Assembly (NCBI RefSeq): GCF_007655005.1
Contig: NZ_SZVW01000002.1
Span: 310,001-374,000, forward strand
Direction of reading: 5' to 3'
Length of the DNA: 64,000 nucleotides
DNA from: Streptomyces tibetensis
GTDB taxonomy: Bacteria; Actinomycetota; Actinomycetes; Streptomycetales; Streptomycetaceae
The notes below the pieces were generated by a model. It saw nothing but the letters and a program-made list of their open reading frames with translations. It had not been told where the DNA came from and made no database searches. The translations under genes were made by a program, and so were the position numbers. The first letter of the stretch is position 1. Each line of letters starts with the position of its first letter. Of the stretch, positions 10,269-19,182 are shown piece after piece.

Positions 10269-11768
10269 ATGGACTCACCGGACGTCATCGTCATCGGCGG
10301 CGGCACGGGCGGCTACAGCACCGCCCTGCGCGCCGCGGCCCTCGGCCTCGAGGTCGTGCTCGTCGAGCGGGACAAGGTCGGCGGGACGTGCCTGCACCGC
10401 GGCTGCATCCCCAGCAAGGCGATGCTGCACGCGGCCGAACTCGTCGACGGCATCGCCGAGGCCCGCGAACGCTGGGGTGTGAAGGCGACCGTGGACGCGG
10501 TCGACTGGTCCGCCCTGGTGGCCACCCGCGACGACATCGTGGCCCGCAACCATCGGGGTGTTCAGGCCCACCTGACGCGTGCGGGGGTGCGGGTGCTCGC
10601 GGGGAACGCGCGGCTCACAGGGCCGCGCTCGGTGCGGGTGACGGGCCCGGGCGCGGCGGGCGGCCACGCGGGGGTCCGCGGCGAACCCGGCGACCGTGAA
10701 CTCACCGCGCGCCGCGGGCTGGTTCTGGCCACCGGCTCACGGCCACGCACGCTCCCGGGGCTCGAGCCGGACGGGCGGCGCGTGGTGACGAGCGACGACG
10801 CCCTCTTCGCCCCCGGGCTCCCGGCGTCCGTGCTGGTGCTCGGGGGCGGCGCGATCGGCGTGGAGTACGCCTCGCTCCACCGCTCCCTGGGCGCCGAGGT
10901 CACCCTGGTCGAGGCGGCCGACAGGATCGTGCCGCTGGAGGACGCGGAGGTGAGCCGGCATCTGACCCGGGGTCTGAAGAAGCGTGGCATCGACGTACGG
11001 GCCGGAGCCCGCCTGCTGGATGCCGAGGTCCTCGCCGACGGGGTGCGGGCCCGCGTGCGCACCGCCCGGGGCGAGACCTTCACGGTGGAGGCCGAGCGGC
11101 TGCTGGTGGCGGTCGGGCGGGCCCCGGTCACCGACGGTCTGGACGTGGCCGCCGCGGGGCTCGCCACGGACGCGCGCGGGTTCGTCGTACCGGCCGACTG
11201 GGACCGGCTGGAGACGGCTGTGCCCGGCATCCACGTGGTGGGCGACCTGTTGCCGCCGCCGTCGCCCGGCCTGGCCCACGCGTCGTTCGCGGAAGGGCTG
11301 CTGGCGGCCGAGACGCTGGCGGGCCTGCCGTCCGCGCCCGTGGACTACGCGGCCGTGCCCCGGGTCACGTACTCGTCGCCGCAGACGGCGGCCGTCGGCC
11401 TGAGCGAGGCCGAGGCACGCGCGCGGGGCTACGAGGTGGAGGCCAACACCATGCCGCTGACGGCCGTGGCGAAGGGCATGGTGCACGGGCAGGGCGGGAT
11501 GGTGAAGGTCGTGACCGAGGCCGGCGGGCGGGTGCTCGGCGTGCACCTGGTGGGTCCGCACGTGTCGGAGATGATCGCCGAGAGCCAGCTGGTCGTCGGC
11601 TGGGACGCCGAGCCGTCCGACGTGGCCCGGCACGTCCACCCGCACCCGACCCTGTCCGAGGCGGTCGGCGAGGTGTTCCTCACCCTGGCGGGGCGAGGGC
11701 TGCACCAGCAGGAGGCGGCGAGCCACGCTTCCGGGCGCCCCCTGGAGACCACCCCGTCGCGCCCTTGA
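10269..11768 (+). CDS. lpdA: dihydrolipoyl dehydrogenase-like flavoprotein
   Basis: FAD/NAD-dependent disulfide oxidoreductase of 499 residues. It has the N-terminal Rossmann motif VIGGGTGGYSTA, the redox disulfide GGTCLHRGCIPSK (Cys41, Cys46), the second dinucleotide motif VLGGGAIGVEYA, and the C-terminal HPHPTLSEA segment carrying the His-Glu dyad of E3 enzymes. GGAGG lies eight bases before the ATG at 10269. No E1/E2 dehydrogenase genes are adjacent, so this is an orphan E3: it could serve a complex encoded elsewhere, or be a related NAD(P)H transhydrogenase or mycothione-type reductase. Divergent LysR gene suggests its regulator. Confidence 0.85.
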   Translation: MDSPDVIVIGGGTGGYSTALRAAALGLEVVLVERDKVGGTCLHRGCIPSKAMLHAAELVDGIAEARERWGVKATVDAVDWSALVATRDDIVARNHRGVQAHLTRAGVRVLAGNARLTGPRSVRVTGPGAAGGHAGVRGEPGDRELTARRGLVLATGSRPRTLPGLEPDGRRVVTSDDALFAPGLPASVLVLGGGAIGVEYASLHRSLGAEVTLVEAADRIVPLEDAEVSRHLTRGLKKRGIDVRAGARLLDAEVLADGVRARVRTARGETFTVEAERLLVAVGRAPVTDGLDVAAAGLATDARGFVVPADWDRLETAVPGIHVVGDLLPPPSPGLAHASFAEGLLAAETLAGLPSAPVDYAAVPRVTYSSPQTAAVGLSEAEARARGYEVEANTMPLTAVAKGMVHGQGGMVKVVTEAGGRVLGVHLVGPHVSEMIAESQLVVGWDAEPSDVARHVHPHPTLSEAVGEVFLTLAGRGLHQQEAASHASGRPLETTPSRP

Positions 11769-11824
11769 CACCGCACCATGGCCGTGGGGTACTGCGATGG
11801 CGAACTCGGGCGGATGTGACGGGG

Positions 11825-13075
11825 GTGAGTGTCCTGCCGGAGCTGCGCTACCCGACGGTGACCGAACAGGTCTCAGCTGCCCGGGCGTTGACCGCTCAGC
11901 GCCCCGGTGTGTGCACCCTGCGGCAGGTGGGTGCCTCACGCGCGGGCAGGCCCCTGCACCTGCTGTCCGTGGGCCGTGCCCGCCGTGCCGTACTGGTGGT
12001 CGCCGGCGCCCACGCCAACGAGCCGACCGGCTCCTGCACCCTGCTCGCGGTCGCCCGGCGGGTCCTGGAGCAGCGGGAGTTGCGCGACGGCGTCTCCTGG
12101 CACTTCCTGTTGTGCGCGGACCCCGACGGGGCGAGCCTGCACGTGACGCCGGCGCCGCGCAGCCTCTTCGACTACCACCTGGGGTTCTTCCGGCCCGCCG
12201 GCCCGGAGCAGCCCGAGTGGGCGCCGTCCCTGCTGCCGCCGGACCGGCTGCCACCCGAGACCCGGGCCCTGACGGGTGTGATCGACGAGCTGCGCCCCTA
12301 CCTTCAGGTCACCCTGCACGGCACGGACCTGGGCGGCAGCTGGGTGCAGTTGACGAGGGACGTGCCCGGCCTGGCGGAGCCGTTCGCGAAGTCGGCGGCC
12401 GAGCTGCACATCCCGGTGGAGACCGGCGCCTCCGACGCCGCCGGCTGGCCCGCGTCCGGGCCGGGCGTCCACGTCATGCCGGCGCCGGGGATCGGGCCGG
12501 CGTACCCGAGCCTGCCGGACGACGCGCGGCACAGCACCTGGTACCACGCCCACCGGTACGGGGGGCTGACCGCGGTGGTCGAAGTGCCGATGTGGGCGAG
12601 CGACCTGGTGGACGACCCGGCTCCGCATCCGGCTCCGGCGGCGGCGATCGCCCTGCTGGCCCGCCGACTGCAGCGGGACGCCCTGGAGGTCACGCGGGTG
12701 CTCGACCATGCGCTGCCCCGGCTGGCGGACCTGGACGGCCCGCTGCTGCGGGCCGCCCGGTGGGGTCTCGAACTGGTGCCGGGGCTGGCCTCCGACCTGC
12801 TGCACACCCCGCCCGCCGACCTCACCCGGGCGTACGTCGGCAGCGTGGACGCGTTCGCGCGCCGCGTGCCGCTGCGGGCGGCGGCGATGCTGCTGCGCGT
12901 GCTGCGCGGGGCCGACGACGAGGCGGCGAAGCAGCTCGAGGGGCTCGTCTCGTCCTGGAGCGACGCCTTCGCGGAACGCTTCCGCGCCCGCTGGGTGCCC
13001 TTGGAGCATCAGGTGGAGCACCAGTCCCGCACGGTCGTCGCGGCGGCGCTGCACGCGCGCGCGAGGGCGTCGTAG
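11825..13075 (+). CDS. M14-family zinc carboxypeptidase, paralogue A
   Basis: Predicted zinc metallopeptidase removing C-terminal residues. The zinc site reads HANEP (HxxE) with the third ligand in TLHGTDLGG; the catalytic Glu is in TAVVEVPMW. A leader for secretion is not evident, so it may act inside the cell. A helical C-terminal extension of about 140 residues follows the catalytic domain. Start uncertain: GTG at 11825 fits the paralogue's N-terminus (VLPELRYPTV), but in-frame GTG 11816 or TTG 11765 are possible. It faces, tail to tail, a second protein of the same family at 13281-14627, with an octamer array between them. Confidence 0.8.
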   Translation: MSVLPELRYPTVTEQVSAARALTAQRPGVCTLRQVGASRAGRPLHLLSVGRARRAVLVVAGAHANEPTGSCTLLAVARRVLEQRELRDGVSWHFLLCADPDGASLHVTPAPRSLFDYHLGFFRPAGPEQPEWAPSLLPPDRLPPETRALTGVIDELRPYLQVTLHGTDLGGSWVQLTRDVPGLAEPFAKSAAELHIPVETGASDAAGWPASGPGVHVMPAPGIGPAYPSLPDDARHSTWYHAHRYGGLTAVVEVPMWASDLVDDPAPHPAPAAAIALLARRLQRDALEVTRVLDHALPRLADLDGPLLRAARWGLELVPGLASDLLHTPPADLTRAYVGSVDAFARRVPLRAAAMLLRVLRGADDEAAKQLEGLVSSWSDAFAERFRARWVPLEHQVEHQSRTVVAAALHARARAS

Positions 13076-13208
13076 CGTCGTAGGGGCGGCCGTGCGGGGC
13101 GGCGACGTCCCGGTCACTCGGTCACCCGGGCACCGGGCGCCGGGCGCCTGTCATCGGGCACTCGACGCCGGGATCTTGGCGCCCTGGGCACTTGGCCCTC
13201 GGCCACGC

Positions 13209-13262
13209 GGGCACTCGGGCACTCGGGCACTCGGGCACTCGGGCACTCGGGCACTCGGGCAC
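13209..13262. repeat. tandem octamer array, GGGCACTC x 6.75
   Basis: Six perfect copies of GGGCACTC followed by GGGCAC, lying in the 205-bp gap between two convergent M14 peptidase genes. More degenerate GGGCAC-type copies extend leftwards to about 13120. The unit is not a multiple of three and no gene covers the array. Confidence 0.95.
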
Positions 13263-13280
13263 GGTCGAACGGCTACCGGC

Positions 13281-14627
13281 TCAGTCCTGCTGCACCGGCA
13301 CCGGCTCGCCCGGGCCCGGGCACGCGCGGGCGTGCCGCCCGGCCAGTTCGAACGTGGCGAGCACCACGCGGGCCTGGTACTCCGCTTGCCGGGCCACCGG
13401 TATCCAGCGCGCCCCGCAGCCGTCGCGGTACTCGGCGCACCACTGGTCGATCAGCAGGTCCAGCTCCGGCAGCACCCCGGCCGGGTCACGGTCGGCGGCC
13501 CGTACGAGCTGGTGCAGCAGTCCCGCGGTGCGCAGCGCGAGCCGTCGCCCGGAGATGCGCAGGGCGACCAGATGGGCGGTGCTCAGGGGCGGGAGGGGAT
13601 GGGCCGGACCGTCGCCGGTGTCGGGGTCCCAGGCGTCGGCGAGGCCGGGGCAGACCAGGAGGTAGTCGTCGACCGGGGCGAGCAGGCGGGCCGCGTCGGG
13701 CACGGTGGCGAGGTGCGGCCGGATCCGGGCAAGGAGCTGCCGCAGGAGACCCGTGTCGTGGCGCAGGGTGCGGCTGACGGCCCGGAGCACGGCGTCCCGG
13801 TCCGTGGCCGGGGAGCCGTCCGCCACGGCCGTCACGCCCCACATGGGCGCCTCGACGACCGCGGTGACGGTGCCGTGCCGGTAGGGGTGGTACCACGTGG
13901 ACTCGACGGCGGCCTCCGTCATGGCCGCGACCAGATCGGCCCGGCGCGGCGGCGGGATCCGGTAGACGGCGGGCCCGAGGCCGGGCCAGTACAGGGCGTC
14001 GTACGCGCCGAGTTCGCGCGGTATGCCGAGCCGGGCGGCGACGTGGGCCTGGCGCCGGTCGAGGCCGGGCAGGTCGTGGGTGAGCTCGACGAAGCCGCCG
14101 CCGATGTCGACGCCGTGCAGGGAGCACTGCAGGAAGGGGCGCAGTTCGTCCTGGAGGTCGAGCAGGGCCCGGGTCTCCGGCAGGGCGGCGCCGGCCGCGC
14201 CGTCGGGCAGCCACTCGGGCTGCTCAAGGAAGCCGGGCCGGAAGAAGTTCCGGATGTAGTGGCCGAGCGTGTAGGGGCCGGGCAGCCAGCCCTCGTTGCG
14301 GCGCGACCCGTCCGGGTCGAGGCACAGCAGCAGGTTCCAGGTGGCGTCGGCGCCCTCGGTGAGCCGCGGGTCGGCCAGGGCCCGCTCGGCCAGTCGCAGC
14401 ACCGTGGCGCCGCCCACCGGTTCGTTGGCGTGGGGGCCGGCCACGACCAGCGCCTGACGGTTGCCGTGCCCCACGGAGAGCAGCCACAGGGGGGTGCCCG
14501 CGCGGGAGGTGCCGACCCGGCGCAGCCGGGCGTCACGGGGGTGGCGGGCGACGAGGGCGGCGGCCCGGCCACCCAGTTCGTCGACGGTCGGGTAGCGCAG
14601 CAGGGGCGGCAGGGCACACCTCCCCAA
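13281..14627 (-). CDS. M14-family zinc carboxypeptidase, paralogue B
   Basis: A 448-residue paralogue of the gene at 11825-13075. Shared blocks include RYPTV, SRAG-PL-LLSVG, the zinc motif HANEP, DPDG, FFRP, LHGVDIGG (third zinc ligand) and the Glu-bearing TAVVEAPMW. The C-terminal helical extension is also kept. The first in-frame initiator is TTG at 14627, without a clear ribosome-binding site. A strong GGGGAGG just inside it is seven bases before an in-frame CTG (14612), so the true start may be at that CTG, which would begin at LPPLLRYPTV like paralogue A. Genes A and B converge; sequence divergence is large, so the duplication is old. Confidence 0.8.
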   Translation of the reverse strand: MGRCALPPLLRYPTVDELGGRAAALVARHPRDARLRRVGTSRAGTPLWLLSVGHGNRQALVVAGPHANEPVGGATVLRLAERALADPRLTEGADATWNLLLCLDPDGSRRNEGWLPGPYTLGHYIRNFFRPGFLEQPEWLPDGAAGAALPETRALLDLQDELRPFLQCSLHGVDIGGGFVELTHDLPGLDRRQAHVAARLGIPRELGAYDALYWPGLGPAVYRIPPPRRADLVAAMTEAAVESTWYHPYRHGTVTAVVEAPMWGVTAVADGSPATDRDAVLRAVSRTLRHDTGLLRQLLARIRPHLATVPDAARLLAPVDDYLLVCPGLADAWDPDTGDGPAHPLPPLSTAHLVALRISGRRLALRTAGLLHQLVRAADRDPAGVLPELDLLIDQWCAEYRDGCGARWIPVARQAEYQARVVLATFELAGRHARACPGPGEPVPVQQD

Positions 14628-14798
14628 TGCGGTGCCGTCGGTTCACCAGGTGTAGATGGTGTACGCACAGTCAGTCACGACTCGAGGGGTACGTCAACAC
14701 CGTCAACACCGCGGACCGCGATGGGATTTCGGCCACCTTCCCCGGACGCGCTTTCGGTAAGGCCCAGGCCAGAGCTGAGGCGTGGTTCCGTTTCCGGT

Positions 14799-14936
14799 CA
14801 GCCGGCCGACAGCCGGAAGGTCGGTCGACCGACGGCCGGAACATCATCCGGCCCACAGCCGGAAGGTCAGCCGGCCGACAGCCGGAACATCATCCGGCCC
14901 ACAGCCGGAAGGTCAGCCGGCCGACAGCCGGAAGGT
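14799..14936. repeat. six tandem copies of a 23-bp unit derived from the FHA gene 3' end
   Basis: Read on the minus strand, six consecutive 23-bp units, each around TTCCGGCTGTSGGCCGG, run from 14936 to 14799. The first unit contains the last codons and stop of the FHA gene (ACC TTC CGG CTG TCG GCC GGC TGA); the other five lie beyond the stop. Units 2 and 4 are identical, units 1 and 6 are identical, unit 5 is the most diverged. Confidence 0.93.
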
Positions 14937-15464
14937 CATCCGCCCGAAGCCCACCTGGTCGCCCTCGCGGACGACGGCCGCGCCGACCACGCGCCTGCCG
15001 TTCACCGTCGTGCCGTTGGTGGACCCGAGGTCGCGCAGGACCCACAGGCCGCCCTGGTGACGGAGTTCGGCGTGCACGCGGGAGACCGTCTCGTGGTTGA
15101 GGCGCAGTCCGCTGGCCGGGTCGCGCCCTATGCGCAGCGGATGGCCGTGCGAGGGGTGGGGCAGCTGCAGCTTGGGCAGCCGCTCGGCCTGCCAGGCCCT
15201 GCGCAGCCGCAGGGAGAAGCCGGAGACGGCCTCGACGGTGCCGAACACCAGGCGCGAGAGGCGGCTCTCGGTGCGCAGGTCGGCGGTGAGCGCGGCGAGT
15301 TCGTCCGGGCGGCGGGCGGCGAGCGCCAGTTCCATGCGGTGGACGAACGTGTCGTGGGACAGACGGCCCACGGCGACGCCGTCGCGGAGCACCTTCAGCA
15401 CCCGGTCGCGCTCCGCGTCGGAGAGCCGCGCGGGGGACGTGTTGAACTCGAAGGACGACGTCAC
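14913..15464 (-). CDS. DUF1707-FHA domain protein
   Basis: A 183-residue cytoplasmic protein with two domains. Residues about 7-60 form a DUF1707 segment (SDAERDRVLKVLRDGVAVGRLS), common at the N-termini of actinobacterial proteins. Residues about 105-183 are a forkhead-associated domain with GRDPASGL, SRVHAEL and DLGSTNGT, all phosphothreonine-binding landmarks. It probably reads Ser/Thr-kinase signals; no kinase is adjacent. GTG at 15462-15464 is chosen because the family begins right before the DUF1707 helix. The gene's 3' end has been tandemly duplicated past its own stop codon (see repeat). Its 5' end is 173 bp from divergent treZ. Confidence 0.86.
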   Translation of the reverse strand: MTSSFEFNTSPARLSDAERDRVLKVLRDGVAVGRLSHDTFVHRMELALAARRPDELAALTADLRTESRLSRLVFGTVEAVSGFSLRLRRAWQAERLPKLQLPHPSHGHPLRIGRDPASGLRLNHETVSRVHAELRHQGGLWVLRDLGSTNGTTVNGRRVVGAAVVREGDQVGFGRMTFRLSAG

Positions 15465-15637
15465 GCTGGTGATTGTCGGACAGTGCGGCCGGGCTGTCCA
15501 GAAAACGGGAAATCGGCCGCCACGCGCGCGTACCCGGGTAGACCCGCCGCAAATGGGTGGATGCACCAGCGGATTGATCTCTTTTGACGCACCATGGACG
15601 GGCTACATCACGGTGAACAGACGAAGGGGAACCGTCC

Positions 15638-17383
15638 GTGCAGTTCGAGGTGTGGGCACCACAGGCCCGTCGTGTGACGCTCCGGTGCGACGACGTCACA
15701 CGCGTGCTGGAGCGCGATCCGGAACGGGCGGGGTGGTGGTGGGGAGAGGCCGACGCGCGCGAGGGGTCCCGCTACGGCTTCGCGCTGGATGACGGGCGCG
15801 TGCTGCCCGATCCGCGTTCGCGGCGGCAGCCGGACGGCCCGGACGGGCTGAGCGCGGTCGTCGATCACGAGCGGTACCCGTGGCGCGCGCAGTGGCGGGG
15901 GCGCCCCCTGCCCGGCGCGGTGCTGTACGAGCTGCACGTGGGGACGTACACCCCCGAGGGCACCCTGGACGCGGCCGCCGAGCGGCTCGGGCATCTCGTC
16001 GAACTGGGCATCACGCATGTGCAGCTGATGCCGCTGTGCCCCTTCCCGGGCACGCACGGCTGGGGCTACGAGGGTGTCTCGCTGTGGGCGGTGCACGAGC
16101 CGTACGGCGGACCCGAGGCGCTGAAACGCTTCGTCGACCGGGCTCACGAACTCGGCCTGGGCGTGGTGCTCGACGTGGTGCACAACCACTTCGGGCCCTC
16201 CGGCAACTACCTGCCCGTCTTCGGCCCGTACCTCACGGACACCCACCACACGCCCTGGGGCGCCGCGGTCAACCTGGACGCGCCCGGCTCGGACGAGGTG
16301 CGCGCGTACCTGATCGGCAGCGCGCTGGCGTGGCTGCGCGACTACCGGATCGACGGTCTGCGCCTGGACGCGGTGCACGCGCTGGTGGACACGCGCGCGT
16401 GCCACTTCCTGGAGGAGCTGTCGACGGCCGTGGACGCCCTGGCCGCCGAGACGGACCGGCCGCTGTTCCTGGTCGCCGAGTCGGACCTGAACGACCCGCG
16501 GCTCATCACCTCCCGCACCGAGGGCGGCCTCGGGCTGCACGCGCAGTGGAACGACGACTTCCACCACACCCTGCACACCACCCTGACCGGCGAGTCGCAG
16601 GGCTACTACGCCGACTTCGCGCGCGCTGGGCTCGGCGGGCTCGCCAAGACCCTGACCGGCGGTTACTTCCACGACGGGTCGTACTCGAGTTTCCGCGAGC
16701 GGCACCACGGGCGCCCGCTGGACCGCACGCGGGTGGCCGGGCACCGGCTGCTCGGCTACGGCCAGACCCACGACCAGATCGGCAACCGCGCTCAGGGGGA
16801 CCGGCTTTCGGCCCTTCTCTCCCCCGGACTGCTGGCGTGCGCGGCCACACTGATCCTGACGGCGCCCTTCACCCCGATGCTCTTCATGGGCGAGGAGTGG
16901 GCGGCGGGCACACCCTGGCAGTTCTTCACCGACCACACCGACCCGGAGCTCGCGGACGCCGTACGGCGGGGCAGGCGGCGGGAGTTCGCCGCGCACGGCT
17001 GGAAGGAGGAGGACGTGCCCAACCCGCAGGATCCGGCGACCCGGGACCGTTCCTGCCTCGACTGGTCCGAGCCGGAACGCGAGCCCCACGCACGCATGCT
17101 GGCCTGGTACCGGCAGCTCCTGGCCCTGCGCCACGAGCAGCCGGACCTGACCGACCCGGACCTCGCCGACACCAAGGTGGCCTACGACGAGGAGCGCCGC
17201 TGGATCGCCTTCCGGCGCGGGGACGTCCTCGTGGCCGTGAACCTGGCCTCCGAGGAGGCGGCCTTGCCGCTCGGCGTGCCCCACGCGCGCGTGCTGGCCG
17301 CGTGGGAGCCGGTGGACCGGCCCGGGGCGGACGGGGCGGTGCGGCTGCCCGGGGAGGCGGCCGTGGTGCTGCTGCAGGAGTGA
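15638..17383 (+). CDS. treZ: malto-oligosyltrehalose trehalohydrolase TreZ
   Basis: GH13_10 enzyme that cleaves maltooligosyltrehalose next to the trehalosyl end, releasing free trehalose. It has the N-terminal CBM48-like domain (FEVWAPQARRVTLRC), then barrel motifs VVLDVVHNHFG, GLRLDAVHAL (nucleophile Asp), LVAESDLND (acid/base Glu) and GQTHDQIGNR (third Asp). At 581 residues it is full length. The GTG start at 15638 is preceded by GAAGGGGAA. It completes the pathway with treY, although separated from it by the LysR/lpd, M14 and FHA genes. Its stop lies 12 bp from a convergent lipoprotein gene. Confidence 0.96.
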   Translation: MQFEVWAPQARRVTLRCDDVTRVLERDPERAGWWWGEADAREGSRYGFALDDGRVLPDPRSRRQPDGPDGLSAVVDHERYPWRAQWRGRPLPGAVLYELHVGTYTPEGTLDAAAERLGHLVELGITHVQLMPLCPFPGTHGWGYEGVSLWAVHEPYGGPEALKRFVDRAHELGLGVVLDVVHNHFGPSGNYLPVFGPYLTDTHHTPWGAAVNLDAPGSDEVRAYLIGSALAWLRDYRIDGLRLDAVHALVDTRACHFLEELSTAVDALAAETDRPLFLVAESDLNDPRLITSRTEGGLGLHAQWNDDFHHTLHTTLTGESQGYYADFARAGLGGLAKTLTGGYFHDGSYSSFRERHHGRPLDRTRVAGHRLLGYGQTHDQIGNRAQGDRLSALLSPGLLACAATLILTAPFTPMLFMGEEWAAGTPWQFFTDHTDPELADAVRRGRRREFAAHGWKEEDVPNPQDPATRDRSCLDWSEPEREPHARMLAWYRQLLALRHEQPDLTDPDLADTKVAYDEERRWIAFRRGDVLVAVNLASEEAALPLGVPHARVLAAWEPVDRPGADGAVRLPGEAAVVLLQE

Positions 17384-17395
17384 ACGCGCGGCGCG

Positions 17396-18097
17396 TCAGG
17401 GGAGTTTGGCGTCCTGCGCCTCGACGACGGGCGCGAGGAGCCCCGGCCTCGCGATGCGGGCCCCGCCGACCGCGGTGCAGACGGCGATGACGTCCCCGTG
17501 ACGTACGACGGTGGTGCGGAGCGGCCGGGGTGTGCCGCCGTCGGGTGTGACGACGCCGCGGTAGGCGAGGGCCTCGTCGCCGACCGCGGGGGTGTCCTCG
17601 GGCTCGAACGGGTCGTACAGCTCGCTCCTGCCGTGCGCCTGGACGGTGAAGCCGAGGGAGCAGCCCTGCACGGCGTCGGCGAGGAGGCTGTCCATCGCCG
17701 TCACCGCCCCGCCCTTGTCGTAGGTGGCGAGCGTGACGTGGATGCGGGTGCCGGGGGCCTCCCGGGTCGTCACGAGGCGGCTCAGGGCGGCCTGCGGCCT
17801 GCCGAGGGGCAACTGGTGCGTCATGGCGGCCAGCGGGGTGCAGGCGTTGCCGGTGATCTCTCGCGCGGACCGGGCGAAGACGGGCTTCTCCTCGACCGGG
17901 TCGAAGGGCCGCACGGAGTAGCCGGTGCCGAGGTCGGCCGCCGTGACCACGAGCGCGGTGAGGCGCTGCTGCGGTGTCTGCTGCCGGGCCGGGGACGCCG
18001 TGGTGCCCGGCGCGGTGGGCGCAGTGCCGGAGCAGCCGGCCAGGCACGTGAGGGCGGCTGCGGTCAGCAGGGACACGGCCGCGACGCTGGGCTTCAT
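17396..18097 (-). CDS. lipoprotein of unknown function
   Basis: A 233-residue exported lipoprotein. The signal peptide ends in the lipobox LAGC, followed by a Thr/Pro/Ala linker and a domain of about 190 residues with AADLGTGYSVRPF near its start, of the kind seen in surface lipoproteins of Streptomyces and mycobacteria (PknH-sensor/LpqN-like topology is possible). Two to three Cys in the mature part may pair. The ATG at 18095-18097 gives a normal signal; an ATG eight codons upstream is the alternative, and neither has a good ribosome-binding site. Function not recognised. It is downstream of, and codirectional with, the phosphotransferase-like gene. Confidence 0.7.
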   Translation of the reverse strand: MKPSVAAVSLLTAAALTCLAGCSGTAPTAPGTTASPARQQTPQQRLTALVVTAADLGTGYSVRPFDPVEEKPVFARSAREITGNACTPLAAMTHQLPLGRPQAALSRLVTTREAPGTRIHVTLATYDKGGAVTAMDSLLADAVQGCSLGFTVQAHGRSELYDPFEPEDTPAVGDEALAYRGVVTPDGGTPRPLRTTVVRHGDVIAVCTAVGGARIARPGLLAPVVEAQDAKLP

Positions 18098-18137
18098 GCG
18101 CGGAGGATAGCCGTACGGCATCGCGGCGCCGGGCCCG

Positions 18138-19175
18138 CTACGGGACGTCGTCGGCGTCCCCCAGGTCCGTCACCCGTTCCAGCAGGATCGGCTCCCAGGC
18201 GCGGCGCAGCCGGGTCCGCAGCAGGGTGGCGTCCTCGCCGGTGAGGTCGCCGGCGAGATGGACCACGGCGTCGCAGCGGGCGAGCCACAGGCCGCGCAGG
18301 CAGGGGCGGGCGCCGTAGCCGGCGAGGGTGGCGGCGCGTACGGCGGCGGGTGAGCCGACGGCGAGGGCGAGACCCGCGATGTCCTCGGCCGGGTCACCGA
18401 CGGCCGTGCCCGCCCAGCCGAGCACGCCGCGCACCCTGCCGTCGGCGCTGACCACGAGGTGACCGCCCGTGAGGGCGTGGTGGGTGAGGACCGCCGAGCC
18501 GGGCTGCGCGGCGAGCTGGGACGCGGCGGGCGGGGTGAGCTGGTTCAGGCGGGTGGGGTCGAACTCGTCGGCGGCGGCGAGACGTTCGGCGGCGCGTACG
18601 GCGGCCCGGCGCAGCGCCTCCAGGGAGCGCGGCGCGGCGCGCGGCACGCCGAGCGTCTCGGCCTGCCGGACCGGCACCTCGCGCAGGCCCGTGAGGAGGC
18701 CGGCGAGGTCGGCCTCACCGACGGCGGACACGTCGTGCTCCTCCCCCGAGCCGCCGGGCACCTTGGTGTCCAGCGTGTAGCCGAGGCCGGGTGCCCACTC
18801 GCCGTGCGCGACGCTGACCGGCACCGCCACCGGGACGTGCGGGCGGACGAGGTCGCGCAGGCGCAGTTCGCGGCGCTGTTGGAGGGTGGCCTCCCGGTCG
18901 GGGGCCAGGCGCAGGACGTGGCGGGTGCCGACCCACCAGGTGACGGGTTCGGCATCCGGGGTGGCGGGCCGGACGTCGGGGCCGGGGCCGCTTCCGCCCT
19001 GCCGGTTCTCCTTGCCGCCCCTGCCGCTCCTGCCGCTCGTGGCGTCCTTGGCGTTCTTGCCTTCCTTGGCGTCGTCGAGGAGGGACTGGACCAGCCGGCG
19101 GACGGTGTCCGCGGTGGGTGTGGGTGCCTGGGTCATGGTCGCGCCGTTGCCGTTCGGGAGGCGTGCTGGGGACAT
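18138..19175 (-). CDS. aminoglycoside-phosphotransferase-fold protein, probable pseudokinase
   Basis: A 345-residue member of the APH kinase-like family. N-terminal low-complexity region (about residues 35-75), then a small lobe (TRHVLRLAPDREATLQQRRELRLRD) and a helical large lobe. The family's catalytic loop HGDLxxxH reads HHALTGGH here, so the catalytic Asp is Ala. The metal-binding Asp of the following strand, normally GVLDW, is Gly (GVLGW); the GDPAEDIAGLA helix is retained. Losing both Asp residues argues against phosphotransfer. Start ATG at 19175 follows GAGTGAGG, only 7 bp after the M24 peptidase stop, so the two genes are cotranscribed; an internal ATG at 19136 is possible. Confidence 0.75.
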   Translation of the reverse strand: MSPARLPNGNGATMTQAPTPTADTVRRLVQSLLDDAKEGKNAKDATSGRSGRGGKENRQGGSGPGPDVRPATPDAEPVTWWVGTRHVLRLAPDREATLQQRRELRLRDLVRPHVPVAVPVSVAHGEWAPGLGYTLDTKVPGGSGEEHDVSAVGEADLAGLLTGLREVPVRQAETLGVPRAAPRSLEALRRAAVRAAERLAAADEFDPTRLNQLTPPAASQLAAQPGSAVLTHHALTGGHLVVSADGRVRGVLGWAGTAVGDPAEDIAGLALAVGSPAAVRAATLAGYGARPCLRGLWLARCDAVVHLAGDLTGEDATLLRTRLRRAWEPILLERVTDLGDADDVP

Positions 19176-19182
19176 CGGGGCC

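Noticed and set aside
13209..13262. GGGCACTC array considered as coding (plus-strand frame GTRALGHS repeats)
   Set aside because: The frame has no start with a ribosome-binding site and the peptide repeat is a by-product of the octamer.
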